NCBI RefSeq assembly: GCF_021531665.1
Contig: NZ_JADYUH010000007.1
Span: forward strand, 1 to 63,644
Reading direction: 5' to 3'
Source of the DNA: Prevotellamassilia timonensis
GTDB lineage: Bacteria > Bacteroidota > Bacteroidia > Bacteroidales > Bacteroidaceae
DNA length: 63,644 nucleotides
Of the stretch, positions 7,438 through 16,670 are shown piece by piece; positions within the stretch are counted from its first letter, which is position 1, and each line of letters begins with the position of its first letter. The notes below the pieces were generated by a model. The model was not told where the DNA came from. It searched no databases and was given only the letters and a program-made list of their open reading frames with translations. The position numbers were made by a program, and so were the translations under genes.

Positions 7438-8718
7438 TTCCACCTCCACCGCGGCGGGGAAGAGTCGGAGCGGGTCGCCAAAAAGTGCTACTGCCCGTTC
7501 CATGACCCGTTTCTCCACCTTTGCCTTACCGCGAAAGAGGGTTTTCCCGTTCACCGATAAGCGTAAGGGGCGCGAAAGGTCAGCCAACTCCGGTGAAAGA
7601 AAAACACGAAGACGACCGTGGGGAGCAGGCGACAAGTGGCGATGAAAAACGAGCGGAATGCCCCAGCGGGAATCAGATTGCGCAGTTTCGTAGGTGACAT
7701 TCCACACCTTCAACTCCAGTTCGTTCGTTTCAGCGTGGGCAGTGAACTCGTAGGCAGTTCGTCCCTCCGCAGTTTCCTCCAGCACTTCAAGGTTGAAAAA
7801 GGCGTTACGTTTCACTCCATCCATTTCAAAATTTTCCCAAAGAAAATGACGCGGCTGAGGCGTGCGACGATGACGGGAAAGCCAAGGGGTGGTCGGCGAG
7901 TAGTCAATGCCATGTCCGCAATGAGGAATGAGTTCCACACGGTGCACATACTCTCCCGGATATTTCCGAGCAAGACTGTCAAGCGTTTGCCCGGTGCGCT
8001 CGGTCAGCAGGTTGCGACAAAACGTCGCGTCGTTCGCACCCGTCAAAAAACTGAATGCTGTGTGCGAAAGATTCTCTGCCGGCGCATTGATCAACGGCTC
8101 TCCCCCCGCCATGGGACCCGCTGCTGCAAGATAGTCTGCAAAAAACGATGAAAGACGCTGACTGCCATAGCCTCCCTCCGATATTCCCAAGAGATAAAGG
8201 CGCGCGGCGTCCACATCGGGGCTGGCAAGCACGTGGCGCAGGAGTTGTTGTAAAGCCCATTGCTTTCCGCGCTGCCACCAGCGATACCATCCCGCCTCGT
8301 TGGGGATTCGCGGCACAAACCAAAGTGACGGAGCGTCGTCAAAGCGGTTTGCAAGGACAAGTCCGGTGTGCCACTCCGATTCGCTCGGTCCCGAGCCGTG
8401 AAGATAGAGATAGCAGGGAAATCCCGCAGCAGGGCGTTCGCCCTTTGTTCCGTGGAACATGCGCCACTCGGCGTGTGGTTCGAGGCTGTCAGGAACGTGC
8501 CACGTCAGTGTTGCCTCCAAAGGCTTGTCGGCGGCGGGACGAGGAAGCGGAAGAAACGGGGCGGGCGAAGCCGTGGCTGATTCAACCTGCCAACGTTGCG
8601 TCCACTCCTGCCAAACCTCCTTTTGCATCGCAAGGATGCGACGGGAAATTTTGTCGGAGGCAAAGAGCGGAAGCACCGGAAGAAAAGAAAGAAAGAGGAA
8701 CGTGCGTAGTGTTTTCAT
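7432..8718 (-). CDS. Secreted alpha/beta-hydrolase (esterase-like)
   Basis: A 428-residue exported protein. The signal peptide is residues 1-20 (MKTLRTFLFLSFLPVLPLFA). A nucleophile elbow G-I-S-E-G-G sits in RLYLLGISEGGYGSQ, an aromatic-rich oxyanion region in LYLHGSGPSE, and a likely catalytic His in IPHCGHGIDY, giving an alpha/beta-hydrolase fold like PHB-depolymerase or feruloyl-esterase relatives. The C-terminal ~110 residues may be a separate beta domain. Start at 8718 chosen for the signal peptide. Substrate cannot be told. It lies 43 bases after the DUF2027 gene on the same strand. Confidence 0.75.
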   Translation of the reverse strand: MKTLRTFLFLSFLPVLPLFASDKISRRILAMQKEVWQEWTQRWQVESATASPAPFLPLPRPAADKPLEATLTWHVPDSLEPHAEWRMFHGTKGERPAAGFPCYLYLHGSGPSESEWHTGLVLANRFDDAPSLWFVPRIPNEAGWYRWWQRGKQWALQQLLRHVLASPDVDAARLYLLGISEGGYGSQRLSSFFADYLAAAGPMAGGEPLINAPAENLSHTAFSFLTGANDATFCRNLLTERTGQTLDSLARKYPGEYVHRVELIPHCGHGIDYSPTTPWLSRHRRTPQPRHFLWENFEMDGVKRNAFFNLEVLEETAEGRTAYEFTAHAETNELELKVWNVTYETAQSDSRWGIPLVFHRHLSPAPHGRLRVFLSPELADLSRPLRLSVNGKTLFRGKAKVEKRVMERAVALFGDPLRLFPAAVEVEW

Positions 8719-8761
8719 GAACAAAAGAAAGCGCGAAGAGTTGAAAATCAAGGCAATCGGC

Positions 8762-9448
8762 TCAGGCTTTTTCAACCGGCTCTTTCACCACGGGAACGAG
8801 CCAGGCGGGTGCATGGAAAAACGGAGTGTCAAGAAAGGTGTGAGGTTGGAAGAAACGAACCGGACGAATCTTCAGCGGGACTTGACAGACGGGAGGCAGG
8901 CGGAAAGACTCGTCGCGCTTGAAGGCGAAGAGTTGAAAGGTGACATGCTCCCACGTCTCAAGACGCGCGGAGGGGAATTCTTCCAACAGGATTTTCGTGT
9001 GAGGTTCCAGTTCGCCCTCAAAGCGCAAGCGCACACCGCCTGCATCAGGAGAGAGCAACGCATAGCGCACAAAGAAATTGCAATCATTCACCAGCCACGC
9101 CTCAAACTCTGTTCTGCCCGGCTCATCGGGGTCGTGCGGCACAAATGCCAGAGAGACGTTCAGCGCGTCGGCACCGCGGCGCGAAAGGGGCTTCGGACGA
9201 TAGGTCATGGGCAAATCAGCCAAATCCGGCTCTTCCGCATCGGTCGCACCGATGGCAGACTTCTTCGGTTTCGGAGCAGCGGCGTGACGCCCTTCATCCA
9301 CCAAAACCACTTCTTTCACCAGAGTCGGAATCTCAAAGCCGTCTTCGTCCTTCACAAGACAAACCTGTGAACTTTGGAAGCCGCTGATGATGCCTCCGCC
9401 AATTTGGTTGAGGAAGCGCACCTTGTCGCCAATCTTCAGTGTAGTCAT
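8762..9448 (-). CDS. DUF2027-domain protein lacking a Smr domain
   Basis: The N-terminus (KIGDKVRFLNQIGGGIISGFQ) and the body match DUF2027 proteins of Bacteroidetes, which usually run to about 340 residues and end in a Smr (MutS2-type nuclease) domain. Here the protein stops after 228 residues, right after the DUF2027 beta domain, and the hydrolase gene follows within 43 bases, so there is no room for a separate Smr frame. Either the domain was lost or this is a short variant. It is 10 bases downstream of mrp. Confidence 0.8.
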   Translation of the reverse strand: MTTLKIGDKVRFLNQIGGGIISGFQSSQVCLVKDEDGFEIPTLVKEVVLVDEGRHAAAPKPKKSAIGATDAEEPDLADLPMTYRPKPLSRRGADALNVSLAFVPHDPDEPGRTEFEAWLVNDCNFFVRYALLSPDAGGVRLRFEGELEPHTKILLEEFPSARLETWEHVTFQLFAFKRDESFRLPPVCQVPLKIRPVRFFQPHTFLDTPFFHAPAWLVPVVKEPVEKA

Positions 9449-9458
9449 CTTTGTTCTC

Positions 9459-10559
9459 TCACTTTTTCATTTCGACAATTGAGGTGGCGGGCAACTCGCG
9501 ATTCCGCTTTTCAGTCTCTTCCACGACCCGGCGGGCGAGGTCAAGGAAATGAACCGCCATGATGTGGTTCTCTGCCACCGCAGCCGGCTCTCCTTCGTCA
9601 CCGCTTTCGCAAACGGACTGCACGAGCGGCAACTGTGCCAAAAGCGGTGTGTGCATTTCCTCTGCCAATTTTTTGACGCCCTCACGTCCGAAGATATAAT
9701 ACTTGTTCTCAGGAAGTTCTGCCGGAGTGAACCACGCCATGTTCTCGACGAGTCCGAGAATCGGAACATTGACTTTGTCATTTCGATACATATCAATTCC
9801 TTTCCTTGCGTCTGCCAGCGCTACGGCTTGAGGTGTGGAAACAATGACAGCCCCCGTGATGGCGAGGTTCTGCAACAGTGTCAGGTGAATGTCCGATGTG
9901 CCGGGAGGAGTATCCAGAACGAGGTAGTCAAGTTCTCCCCAGTCAGCGTCAGCAATGAGTTGCTTGAGCGCATTGGAAGCCATGCCGCCGCGCCAAAGTG
10001 TGGCGGTGTCGGGGTTCACAAAGAAGCCGATGGAGAGAATCTTCACACCATACTTAAAAGCCGGGATGAGAAGCTGCCTTCCTCCGCGCTGTTCGGCAAA
10101 AATGCGCTCTGCCTCAAGGTGAAACATCTTGGGAACCGAAGGACCGAAGATGTCGGCGTCCAAGAGCCCCACACGGAATCCAAGGCGGGCGAGCGAAACG
10201 GCGAGGTTGGCTGCCACTGTGCTTTTTCCAACTCCGCCCTTTCCTGAACTGACAGCAATGACGTTTTTCACCTGCGGCAACATTTTGCCGGGTTCGGGAC
10301 GTGGTGCCTGGGCAGATTTCACGGCGATTTCTACTTTCACTTCGGGCGACACGAAGGTGTGAATCGCCGTCTCAGCCGCCTTGACGACCGACTTCATGAA
10401 AGGGTCGGGATTCTTTTCAAAAAGGAGAGAGAAACTGACGTGCATGCCGTCAATGCGAAGGTCATCTTCGACCATTCCGCCCTCCACAAGATTCTTGCCC
10501 GTGCCGGGATAGCGGACAGTGGCAAGAGCGTCGGTGATAAGTTTCGGATATATATTCAT
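9459..10559 (-). CDS. Mrp/NBP35-type P-loop ATPase, iron-sulfur carrier
   Basis: Proposed to carry and hand over Fe-S clusters (ApbC/Mrp family). The 366 residues consist of an N-terminal MIP18-like domain (about 1-80), then a deviant Walker P-loop GKGGVGKST at 106-114, GLLDADIFGPSVP (switch I), and VLDTPPGTSD (Walker B). The CxxC usual in many Mrp proteins is not seen in the ENMAWFTP region, as I recall for Bacteroidetes members. It forms a minus-strand block with trmB (24 bases upstream). Confidence 0.92.
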   Translation of the reverse strand: MNIYPKLITDALATVRYPGTGKNLVEGGMVEDDLRIDGMHVSFSLLFEKNPDPFMKSVVKAAETAIHTFVSPEVKVEIAVKSAQAPRPEPGKMLPQVKNVIAVSSGKGGVGKSTVAANLAVSLARLGFRVGLLDADIFGPSVPKMFHLEAERIFAEQRGGRQLLIPAFKYGVKILSIGFFVNPDTATLWRGGMASNALKQLIADADWGELDYLVLDTPPGTSDIHLTLLQNLAITGAVIVSTPQAVALADARKGIDMYRNDKVNVPILGLVENMAWFTPAELPENKYYIFGREGVKKLAEEMHTPLLAQLPLVQSVCESGDEGEPAAVAENHIMAVHFLDLARRVVEETEKRNRELPATSIVEMKK

Positions 10560-10583
10560 AATGATTTTCTACGATTTAATTAT

Positions 10584-11360
10584 TCATTTGCTCTTCTCAA
10601 GCCCGGAGCGTTTTGAGCGGTTGTAACTTCGGTAGTCGTCAAGTTCAATTTCCACATCGGGCTCCACAAGTTCTCCTTCAGTGGGAAGGTTGAACTTGAG
10701 ATATTTGATGGTCAAGCCGCGTGCAATCCACTGTTGCTCATAGTAGGTCTGAATGCCTAAGATGGTTTTCACTTCCTCGTCAGTCGTGGCGGCAAGCGTG
10801 TGATAGAGGTCATCGGTTTGGAAGACCAACGGCAAGCGGTTTTTCTCTATCATCAGCGAAGTGTAGGTGAAGAGGAAACGGCTGTCGGTTTTGAGATGAA
10901 TGAGTCCGCCGGGACGAAGAAAGTTTCGGTAGCGGTTGAGGAAAAAGGTGGAAGTCAGACGTTTTGTCACCTTCTTCATTTGCGGGTCTGAGAAGGTGAG
11001 CCAGATTTCCGCCACCTCCCCCGGCGCAAAAAAGCGGGAAATAAATTCAATGTGGGTGCGCAGAAACGCCACGTTCTTCATTCCTGCCTGCAAAGACTCC
11101 GTTGCACCTGTCCACATCCGCGCTCCCTTGATGTCCACGCCAATGAAATTCTTGTCGGGAAAAAGGCGTGCGAGTCCGACGGTGTATTCGCCGCGACCGC
11201 ATCCCAGTTCCAAAACGATGGGATTGTCGTTGTGAAAGAAATCTTTTCCCCAGCGTCCGCTCAGAGGGAAGGGTGTGGGATCAGTGGGGGAACCCGCGGG
11301 TTGGAAAACGTGCGGGTAGGTCTCCATGTCGGCGAACTTGGAAAGTTTATTCTTGCTCAT
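10584..11360 (-). CDS. trmB: tRNA (guanine-N7-)-methyltransferase
   Basis: Makes m7G46 in the tRNA variable loop using S-adenosylmethionine. The 258-residue product has the SAM-binding motif [16 protein letters not shown], the [10 protein letters not shown] strand, and [11 protein letters not shown], typical of TrmB. Its start overlaps the 3' end of xseB by 14 bases, implying coupled translation. Confidence 0.95.
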   Translation of the reverse strand: MSKNKLSKFADMETYPHVFQPAGSPTDPTPFPLSGRWGKDFFHNDNPIVLELGCGRGEYTVGLARLFPDKNFIGVDIKGARMWTGATESLQAGMKNVAFLRTHIEFISRFFAPGEVAEIWLTFSDPQMKKVTKRLTSTFFLNRYRNFLRPGGLIHLKTDSRFLFTYTSLMIEKNRLPLVFQTDDLYHTLAATTDEEVKTILGIQTYYEQQWIARGLTIKYLKFNLPTEGELVEPDVEIELDDYRSYNRSKRSGLEKSK

Positions 11361-11547
11361 CCTTCAAAATGGTCTGAATGTCTTGTTCAACTTGTTGAAT
11401 GCGTTTTTGACAGAAGGAAATCAGTTTCTGCGCTTCCGCCAGCCGAGAAGAGATTTGGTCCAGTTCGAGCGTGTTTTGCTCAAAACTCTCGGTGATTTCC
11501 TCCAAACGCTGCATGGCTTGTTCGTAGGTCAGTTCTTGTTTGGACAT
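11347..11547 (-). CDS. xseB: Exodeoxyribonuclease VII small subunit
   Basis: 66 residues, nearly all helical with heptad character ([20 protein letters not shown]...), the usual XseB size and sequence. It binds the large subunit's coiled coil to form the single-strand nuclease exoVII. The gene lies 38 bases after xseA and overlaps trmB. Confidence 0.93.
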   Translation of the reverse strand: MSKQELTYEQAMQRLEEITESFEQNTLELDQISSRLAEAQKLISFCQKRIQQVEQDIQTILKDEQE

Positions 11548-11585
11548 ATATAATATGGAGTAAACTTAAGAATACTTTGGTTCGT

Positions 11586-13034
11586 TCAGACTTCGGCTCG
11601 GTCAGTCTTCGGTTCATTGGGTTTCGATTGCGTTGTCGTCACCCTGCTCTCCGCCGTGCCTTGTGCAAAATGGGTGACGAGGATGTCGCCGGGCATCAGT
11701 TCGGATGCCTCACGCACGACCTTTCCTCGGCAAGTTGTGATGGAGAAGCCCAGTTTGAGCATCCTTTCCGGACTTGCCAGCGCCACTTGCCGCTCGGCGA
11801 GGCGAAGGCGTTCTTGCTCATGTTCCAAGCGGCGGCGAACAGCCGGGAGAAGGCGCTGCTCCAAACGCTGCAGACGCGACGCCTCTCTCTGACAACAGGA
11901 GCGGGCGGAGAAACGGAGTTCCGAAACACAGTCCCGCAGGGTTGAAACACGATGCTGAAGGTTCTCTCGCGCAACGGTGCGAGTGAGGTTCTTTGCACGC
12001 CACAAAGCGTTGTGGTGAGCCACCATGAGCGGCATGACGCTTTTGGAAAGACGCAGGCGCAAAGCCCCCAACTGACCTTTCGCCTGTTCCAACGGGAAAC
12101 GAGCACGATTCAACAAGCGCTGACACAGGTCTTCCAACGCATCTGCCTCGCGGCGACGACTGTCAATGAGGAACACTGCCACAGCGGTCGGTGTCTTCAG
12201 ACGCGTGTGTGCCACCAAATCAATGACCGTGTCGTCCCTTTCGTGACCGATGCCAGTCAAAACAGGAAGCGGAAACTGCGCCACGTTCGAGGCAAGTTCG
12301 TAACTATCAAAACCGGACAAATCACTGGTTGCGCCGCCGCCTCGGATGATGACCACCACGTCCCATGCGTCTGCCTCAGCGGCAATCGCATCGAGCGCAC
12401 CGACAATGCTTTCCTCCACCCGCTCACCTTGCATAATGGCGGGAAAAAGTTTGGTTTGGAAACCGAAGGGAGAATGGGAAAGTTGGTTGAGGAAGTCTTC
12501 GTAGCCCGCAGCGGTCGGACTCGATATGATGGCGATGCGGCTGAGAAGACGGGGCAGGAACAGGCTTTTGTTCAGTTCCATCACACCATCCGCTTCCAAG
12601 GCAGCAATGATTTCGCGGCGGCGCCGCGCGACATCCCCCAGCGTGTAAGAGGGGTCAATGTCCACGATTTGCAACTGATAGCCAAAACTCACGTGGAACT
12701 CAACCTTGACCTGTGCCAACAGTTTCATTCCCGGTGCGAGGTCTGTGCCGGTCTGACTGATGAAACGGGAACGCAAGAGCGGATAGGTGAAAGGCATGAT
12801 GAGCGCAGAGGCACGAGCGCACGGCGTCTGACTGCGTTCCTTCTTCTGCACCAAAGTCAAATAGCAAAAACCGTTTGTGTGGGCACGCACCTCGCTCACT
12901 TCCGCCAACACCCAGAGGGGAGTGCTGAAGGCGTCACGAAGGACGTTGCTCACCATTCGGTTCAAGTCTTCAAGCGTCAAAAACTCCAACGCCTCGGGAC
13001 TTTCTGTGAGGTCCGGTGCAAAAGGGTCTGTCAT
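11586..13034 (-). CDS. xseA: Exodeoxyribonuclease VII large subunit
   Basis: Catalytic subunit that degrades single-stranded DNA from both ends. The 482-residue protein has an N-terminal OB fold (about 30-125, with WVLAEVSEVRAHTNGFCYLTL), the catalytic domain with IISSPTAAGYEDF and the conserved GIGHERDDTVIDLVAHTRL, and a long coiled coil (about 290-440) rich in Leu/Arg/Gln. Start is 14 bases from the upstream subtilase stop, in line with an operon. Confidence 0.95.
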   Translation of the reverse strand: MTDPFAPDLTESPEALEFLTLEDLNRMVSNVLRDAFSTPLWVLAEVSEVRAHTNGFCYLTLVQKKERSQTPCARASALIMPFTYPLLRSRFISQTGTDLAPGMKLLAQVKVEFHVSFGYQLQIVDIDPSYTLGDVARRRREIIAALEADGVMELNKSLFLPRLLSRIAIISSPTAAGYEDFLNQLSHSPFGFQTKLFPAIMQGERVEESIVGALDAIAAEADAWDVVVIIRGGGATSDLSGFDSYELASNVAQFPLPVLTGIGHERDDTVIDLVAHTRLKTPTAVAVFLIDSRRREADALEDLCQRLLNRARFPLEQAKGQLGALRLRLSKSVMPLMVAHHNALWRAKNLTRTVARENLQHRVSTLRDCVSELRFSARSCCQREASRLQRLEQRLLPAVRRRLEHEQERLRLAERQVALASPERMLKLGFSITTCRGKVVREASELMPGDILVTHFAQGTAESRVTTTQSKPNEPKTDRAEV

Positions 13035-13048
13035 GAGAATAAGGAATT

Positions 13049-14503
13049 CTATTTTTGAAGCATCTCAAGGGCACGCGGCAAAGAGGGAATGCCATAGCCA
13101 AAGATGTTGTCCGGATGTGCTGCGTTGTTACCGCTCATCTTGACGGCATTGACAATCTGCTCCGGCGTCGCTTTGGGGCACGCTTGCATCAAGCAAGCCA
13201 CGCCGCCACAAAGAATGGGACAGGAGAAGGAGGTCCCATTGGCTGTGCGCAGCCTTCCACGCGCAGACAGCACGAACGACTTCTGCCCCATCGCCATGAC
13301 GTCCGGTTTCACGCGTCCGTCTGCAGCGTGTCCCACGGAACTGAAGTTCGTGTTCACGCCCAGACTGTCCACGGCGCCGACGGCAAGAATGTGGTCTGCA
13401 TCGGCAGGGAAACCAATCTTTTTCCAAGGTTCGTCGCCGCTGTTGCCGGCACTGTTGAGCAGCACGATGCCACGAGAAGCAGCAAGCGAAGCACTGCGGC
13501 TGTTGGGATGAGACTTTCCGTCAAGAGAAGCGTAGGGCGTGTTCATGAAATCATGCTGAAACTGCGTGTAGCCTAAAGAACTGGTCACAATGTCGCAACC
13601 CAGGCTGTCGGCATATTCCACTGCAGCACACCAGTTGTCCTCCTCCACTGCCTGTTCGCTCAATCCGTCTTCGCTGACAAAAAGATAGAACGATGCATCG
13701 GGTGCCGTTCCCGTCAGATGGGATGACTCACGCGCTGCAATGCAGGAAAGGACGTTCGTGCCGTGAGATTCTTCGGTCGCATATACACTCAAATCGGGAT
13801 GCACAAAATTGCGCGTTCCCAAAATCTTGGCGCGCTGCAGACCGGGGATGACATCCACGTTGAGGAAACCGCCATCGATGACGGCAATCGTCACGCCCTT
13901 TCCTGTGAATCCGCGGGCGTGGAGCGTGTCTGCCCCAATCATGCTGCTTTGTCGTGCGCCAAAGTCGCGTGCCGGCATGGTCGCCAGCACGGAATCCAGA
14001 AGCGTGTCCTCGGCAGTAGGCTTCAGCAAGTCAAGCCGGTTGGGACCTACCACCGGAGCCAAGATGCTGTCCGGTGAAATCCAAACTAAGTTTGCGTCCT
14101 TCACGAACGGGAGATTCCGAATGCGGGACAAGAGCGACGTGTCAGAGACCTCCACGACGAGAGAGTTGTTCCATTTGCTGCGATTCACCTCCCGCACCCC
14201 TTCTCGGCAAATCTCGGAAACGTAGGTCTGCGTCAGAGGTAAGTCGTGGGAATCCACTTTCAACCCAAAACGCTTTCGACGGGCGAGAGAGGCAGGTGAG
14301 AGAAACTTTTCGGGATGTTTCACGCTGTAGCCGCAATTTTTCTTGTCCGTGAGAGAAATGCGAAAACGATAGGTCTTGGGAAGTTTGATGTAGGTCCGCT
14401 TTTCGTTTTCACCACCTCGGACGCTGCTCGCGGCGGAGGCAGCAGAGGCGGAGACTATGCTGAGAAGAAGAAAAGCGAGGAAAGAATAAAAACGTAGTGT
14501 CAT
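13049..14503 (-). CDS. Secreted S8 (subtilisin) family serine protease
   Basis: 484 residues with a signal peptide (about 1-23), a propeptide-like region containing KKNCGYSVKHPEKFLSP, and a subtilase domain with the triad Asp210 (IAVIDGG), His247 (SHGTNV) and Ser425 (NGTSFSCP); Asn354 in NSAGNSG is the likely oxyanion residue. The protein ends just after the catalytic domain (YGIPSLPRALEMLQK), so no type IX secretion C-terminal domain is evident. Similar secreted subtilases occur near housekeeping genes in Bacteroidales. Substrate unknown. Confidence 0.9.
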   Translation of the reverse strand: MTLRFYSFLAFLLLSIVSASAASAASSVRGGENEKRTYIKLPKTYRFRISLTDKKNCGYSVKHPEKFLSPASLARRKRFGLKVDSHDLPLTQTYVSEICREGVREVNRSKWNNSLVVEVSDTSLLSRIRNLPFVKDANLVWISPDSILAPVVGPNRLDLLKPTAEDTLLDSVLATMPARDFGARQSSMIGADTLHARGFTGKGVTIAVIDGGFLNVDVIPGLQRAKILGTRNFVHPDLSVYATEESHGTNVLSCIAARESSHLTGTAPDASFYLFVSEDGLSEQAVEEDNWCAAVEYADSLGCDIVTSSLGYTQFQHDFMNTPYASLDGKSHPNSRSASLAASRGIVLLNSAGNSGDEPWKKIGFPADADHILAVGAVDSLGVNTNFSSVGHAADGRVKPDVMAMGQKSFVLSARGRLRTANGTSFSCPILCGGVACLMQACPKATPEQIVNAVKMSGNNAAHPDNIFGYGIPSLPRALEMLQK

Positions 14504-14648
14504 ATCTATAAGAGACCAAGGTACAGATTAGAAAAACGGGGCGGAAACATGGGGCGAGGAGGACTATTCAAAGATTTCAGAGCGTATATATAATAATGTG
14601 TATGTATTACGCCCTTTGACCAGCCTTTCCTCAGGTTCCCTACCCTCT

Positions 14649-15791
14649 TCAGAGATAGAGACCGATGCCGCGCGGGTCGTCAATGACGGCTCCGCCGAGA
14701 AGACGTTCGTTTTCATAGAACACGGCGCTCTGTCCCGGAGTGACTGCACTGACGGCAGTTTTCGGGCGAACGAGCCAACGACCGTCAGGAAGCGTTTCCA
14801 CGCTGCAGGCTATGGGTTCGCTGTGGTAGCGGATGCGAACCGTGAGGTTGGGGTTGGAGAGAATGAGTGAGGGGTCCGCGCAGACGGAGTCTTTGACGAA
14901 GAAGGCGGGTGCCAAAAGGTCATCGGCATCTCCCAAAACCACCGTGTTTTTTTCTGCGTTCAGTCGCACGACGTAAGCAGGTTTTCCGAGTGCTATGCCG
15001 AGTCCTTTTCGCTGTCCGACGGTGAAGAACGGCACTCCGCGATGTGTCCCCAACTTCTTTCCCTCACGACTGACGAATTGTCCGCCGGCGCGTTGTGCGG
15101 CTTCGGGACAATGGTGCAGGAGAAAGTCGCGATAGTCTCCTTCGACGAAACAGGTTTCCATGGAATCCTTCCGCGAAGCCTCCGTCGTCATGTCACGTTC
15201 GCGAAGCCAGGCTCTGACCTCCGTTTTCTTCATCCCGCCAAGCGGGAAGAGGCAGCGCGAGAGCAGGGAGGAAGGAAGTCGCCAGAGAAAATAACTTTGA
15301 TCCTTCGTCGGGTCAATGCCACGAAGCAGGAAAGTGCGCCCCGCTGCGTCGGTTTCTGTTCGGACATAGTGTCCCGTCGCCATCAGTTCACATCCCTCTC
15401 GGTTTGCCCACTCCTCCAATAGGCGAAATTTGAAGCGTCGGTTGCAGTGTACGCAGGGATTCGGCGTTCTGCCCGCCAGATATTCTTGCAGAAAATATGT
15501 CACCACATCGCGGCGGAACTCCTCTCTGACATCCACCGTGATGTGGCGGATTTGGAGTCGCTCAGCCAAGCGGCGTGCTGCGAGGAGAAAATCCGGTTCG
15601 CCCGGAAGAGAACCGGACTGCAACACGGTTTCGTCCAATCCCGCAAGAGTCGCCGCGGGGAACTGTCGGGGCAAATCAAAGACACGCATGGTCAAGCCCA
15701 CGACCTCATGACCTTGTTCTTGTAGCATGCGACACACGGCGGAACTGTCCGTTCCACCCGACATGGCGACCATGACCTTTGATTTCTGCAT
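14649..15791 (-). CDS. mnmA: tRNA-specific 2-thiouridylase
   Basis: Thiolates U34 of tRNAs for Lys, Glu and Gln. The 380-residue enzyme has the PP-loop SGGTDSS at 11-17, the catalytic Cys in TPNPCVHCNRRFKF, the second active Cys in DSMETCFVEGDYRDFL, and the C-terminal beta-barrel. Downstream of it (14504-14648) I see only AT-rich sequence without a clear terminator. Confidence 0.95.
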   Translation of the reverse strand: MQKSKVMVAMSGGTDSSAVCRMLQEQGHEVVGLTMRVFDLPRQFPAATLAGLDETVLQSGSLPGEPDFLLAARRLAERLQIRHITVDVREEFRRDVVTYFLQEYLAGRTPNPCVHCNRRFKFRLLEEWANREGCELMATGHYVRTETDAAGRTFLLRGIDPTKDQSYFLWRLPSSLLSRCLFPLGGMKKTEVRAWLRERDMTTEASRKDSMETCFVEGDYRDFLLHHCPEAAQRAGGQFVSREGKKLGTHRGVPFFTVGQRKGLGIALGKPAYVVRLNAEKNTVVLGDADDLLAPAFFVKDSVCADPSLILSNPNLTVRIRYHSEPIACSVETLPDGRWLVRPKTAVSAVTPGQSAVFYENERLLGGAVIDDPRGIGLYL

Positions 15792-15846
15792 GATTCCTTG
15801 GGGTTGAGGGAGTAAAGAAAGAAGAGAGGAACGCGTCGGCAGTGGC

Positions 15847-16419
15847 TTATTTCGTGAGTGCCGTTTCTATTTCGTTTTGCAAGCGTTCACTGCCGGGATA
15901 GCCTCCTTCGCTCAGGTTGTCCCAAGCGCGCTTTCCGTCTTTTCCGAGAATAAGGTAGGAAGGAATGCCGGGGATGTTCAACTCCTGGCCAAGTGCTTCC
16001 CACTGGGCATCAGTGAGACGATAGTGGTCTCCGGAAATTTCTTGAATCATCGGTGTCCAGTCCTCCATGGGAGAGGTTTCGCCGGTGACATAGACAAAGA
16101 CGCAACCTTTTTCCTGAAGTTGAGGTTTGATTTCGTCAATGGTCTTCATCGCCATTCGGCAGGGACCGCACCATGTCGCCCAGAAATCAATCAGGACGAC
16201 TTTGCCTGGATAGTTTTTTGCCAAGGCGGGGAGGATTTCCTTGCCGGTCAGGCTTGTCGGGAGTGACTTGACGACCGACGGAACGGTGGACGCTTGCTGT
16301 GCGGCAGCAGTGGTGGATTCCGAGACAGTCGCTTGGCGGTCACGGGAAGAAACTTTCTTTGTGCAGGCGGTGCTCGTGGTCAGCATTACTGCGGCGACGA
16401 GGAGAATGAACTTTTTCAT
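15847..16419 (-). CDS. TlpA-like thioredoxin-fold lipoprotein
   Basis: 190 residues. A signal peptide ends in STAC, giving a candidate lipid-modified Cys19; a Ser/Thr/Ala-rich linker follows, then a thioredoxin fold with WATWCGPC (Cys84, Cys87) and the cis-Pro region NIPGIPSYLIL. Expected to act as a membrane-tethered thiol-disulfide reductase in the periplasm. The open frame extends upstream to 16578 but the lipoprotein start at 16419 is clearly preferable. Confidence 0.88.
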   Translation of the reverse strand: MKKFILLVAAVMLTTSTACTKKVSSRDRQATVSESTTAAAQQASTVPSVVKSLPTSLTGKEILPALAKNYPGKVVLIDFWATWCGPCRMAMKTIDEIKPQLQEKGCVFVYVTGETSPMEDWTPMIQEISGDHYRLTDAQWEALGQELNIPGIPSYLILGKDGKRAWDNLSEGGYPGSERLQNEIETALTK

Positions 16420-16561
16420 GATGGGAAAGAATGAAAATGAAAGGGTTCGTGAATGACGTCTCTCAAAGAGGGAACGGGAGGAAACCGCGAGAGACGGGAG
16501 CAAAATTACAATTAAAGAAAGCATTGCCCAAGGAGAAAGCGATGTGTTTTTCAGAAATGCG

Positions 16562-16569
16562 TACATTTG
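16562..16569 (+). promoter_or_regulatory. Likely argF' promoter, -7 box
   Basis: TACATTTG matches TAnnTTTG on the plus strand, about 100 bases before the carbamoyltransferase ATG. No convincing ARG-box palindrome was recognised between box and gene. Confidence 0.55.
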
Positions 16570-16670
16570 CAGGCACAACGGCGAGGTTTCGCCGTCTTTT
16601 CGTCACTTCTTTCCCAACAACGGGAGAAAGCCGAAGCGCAAACAAAACATAAACTTAGCACCATCCAAAC

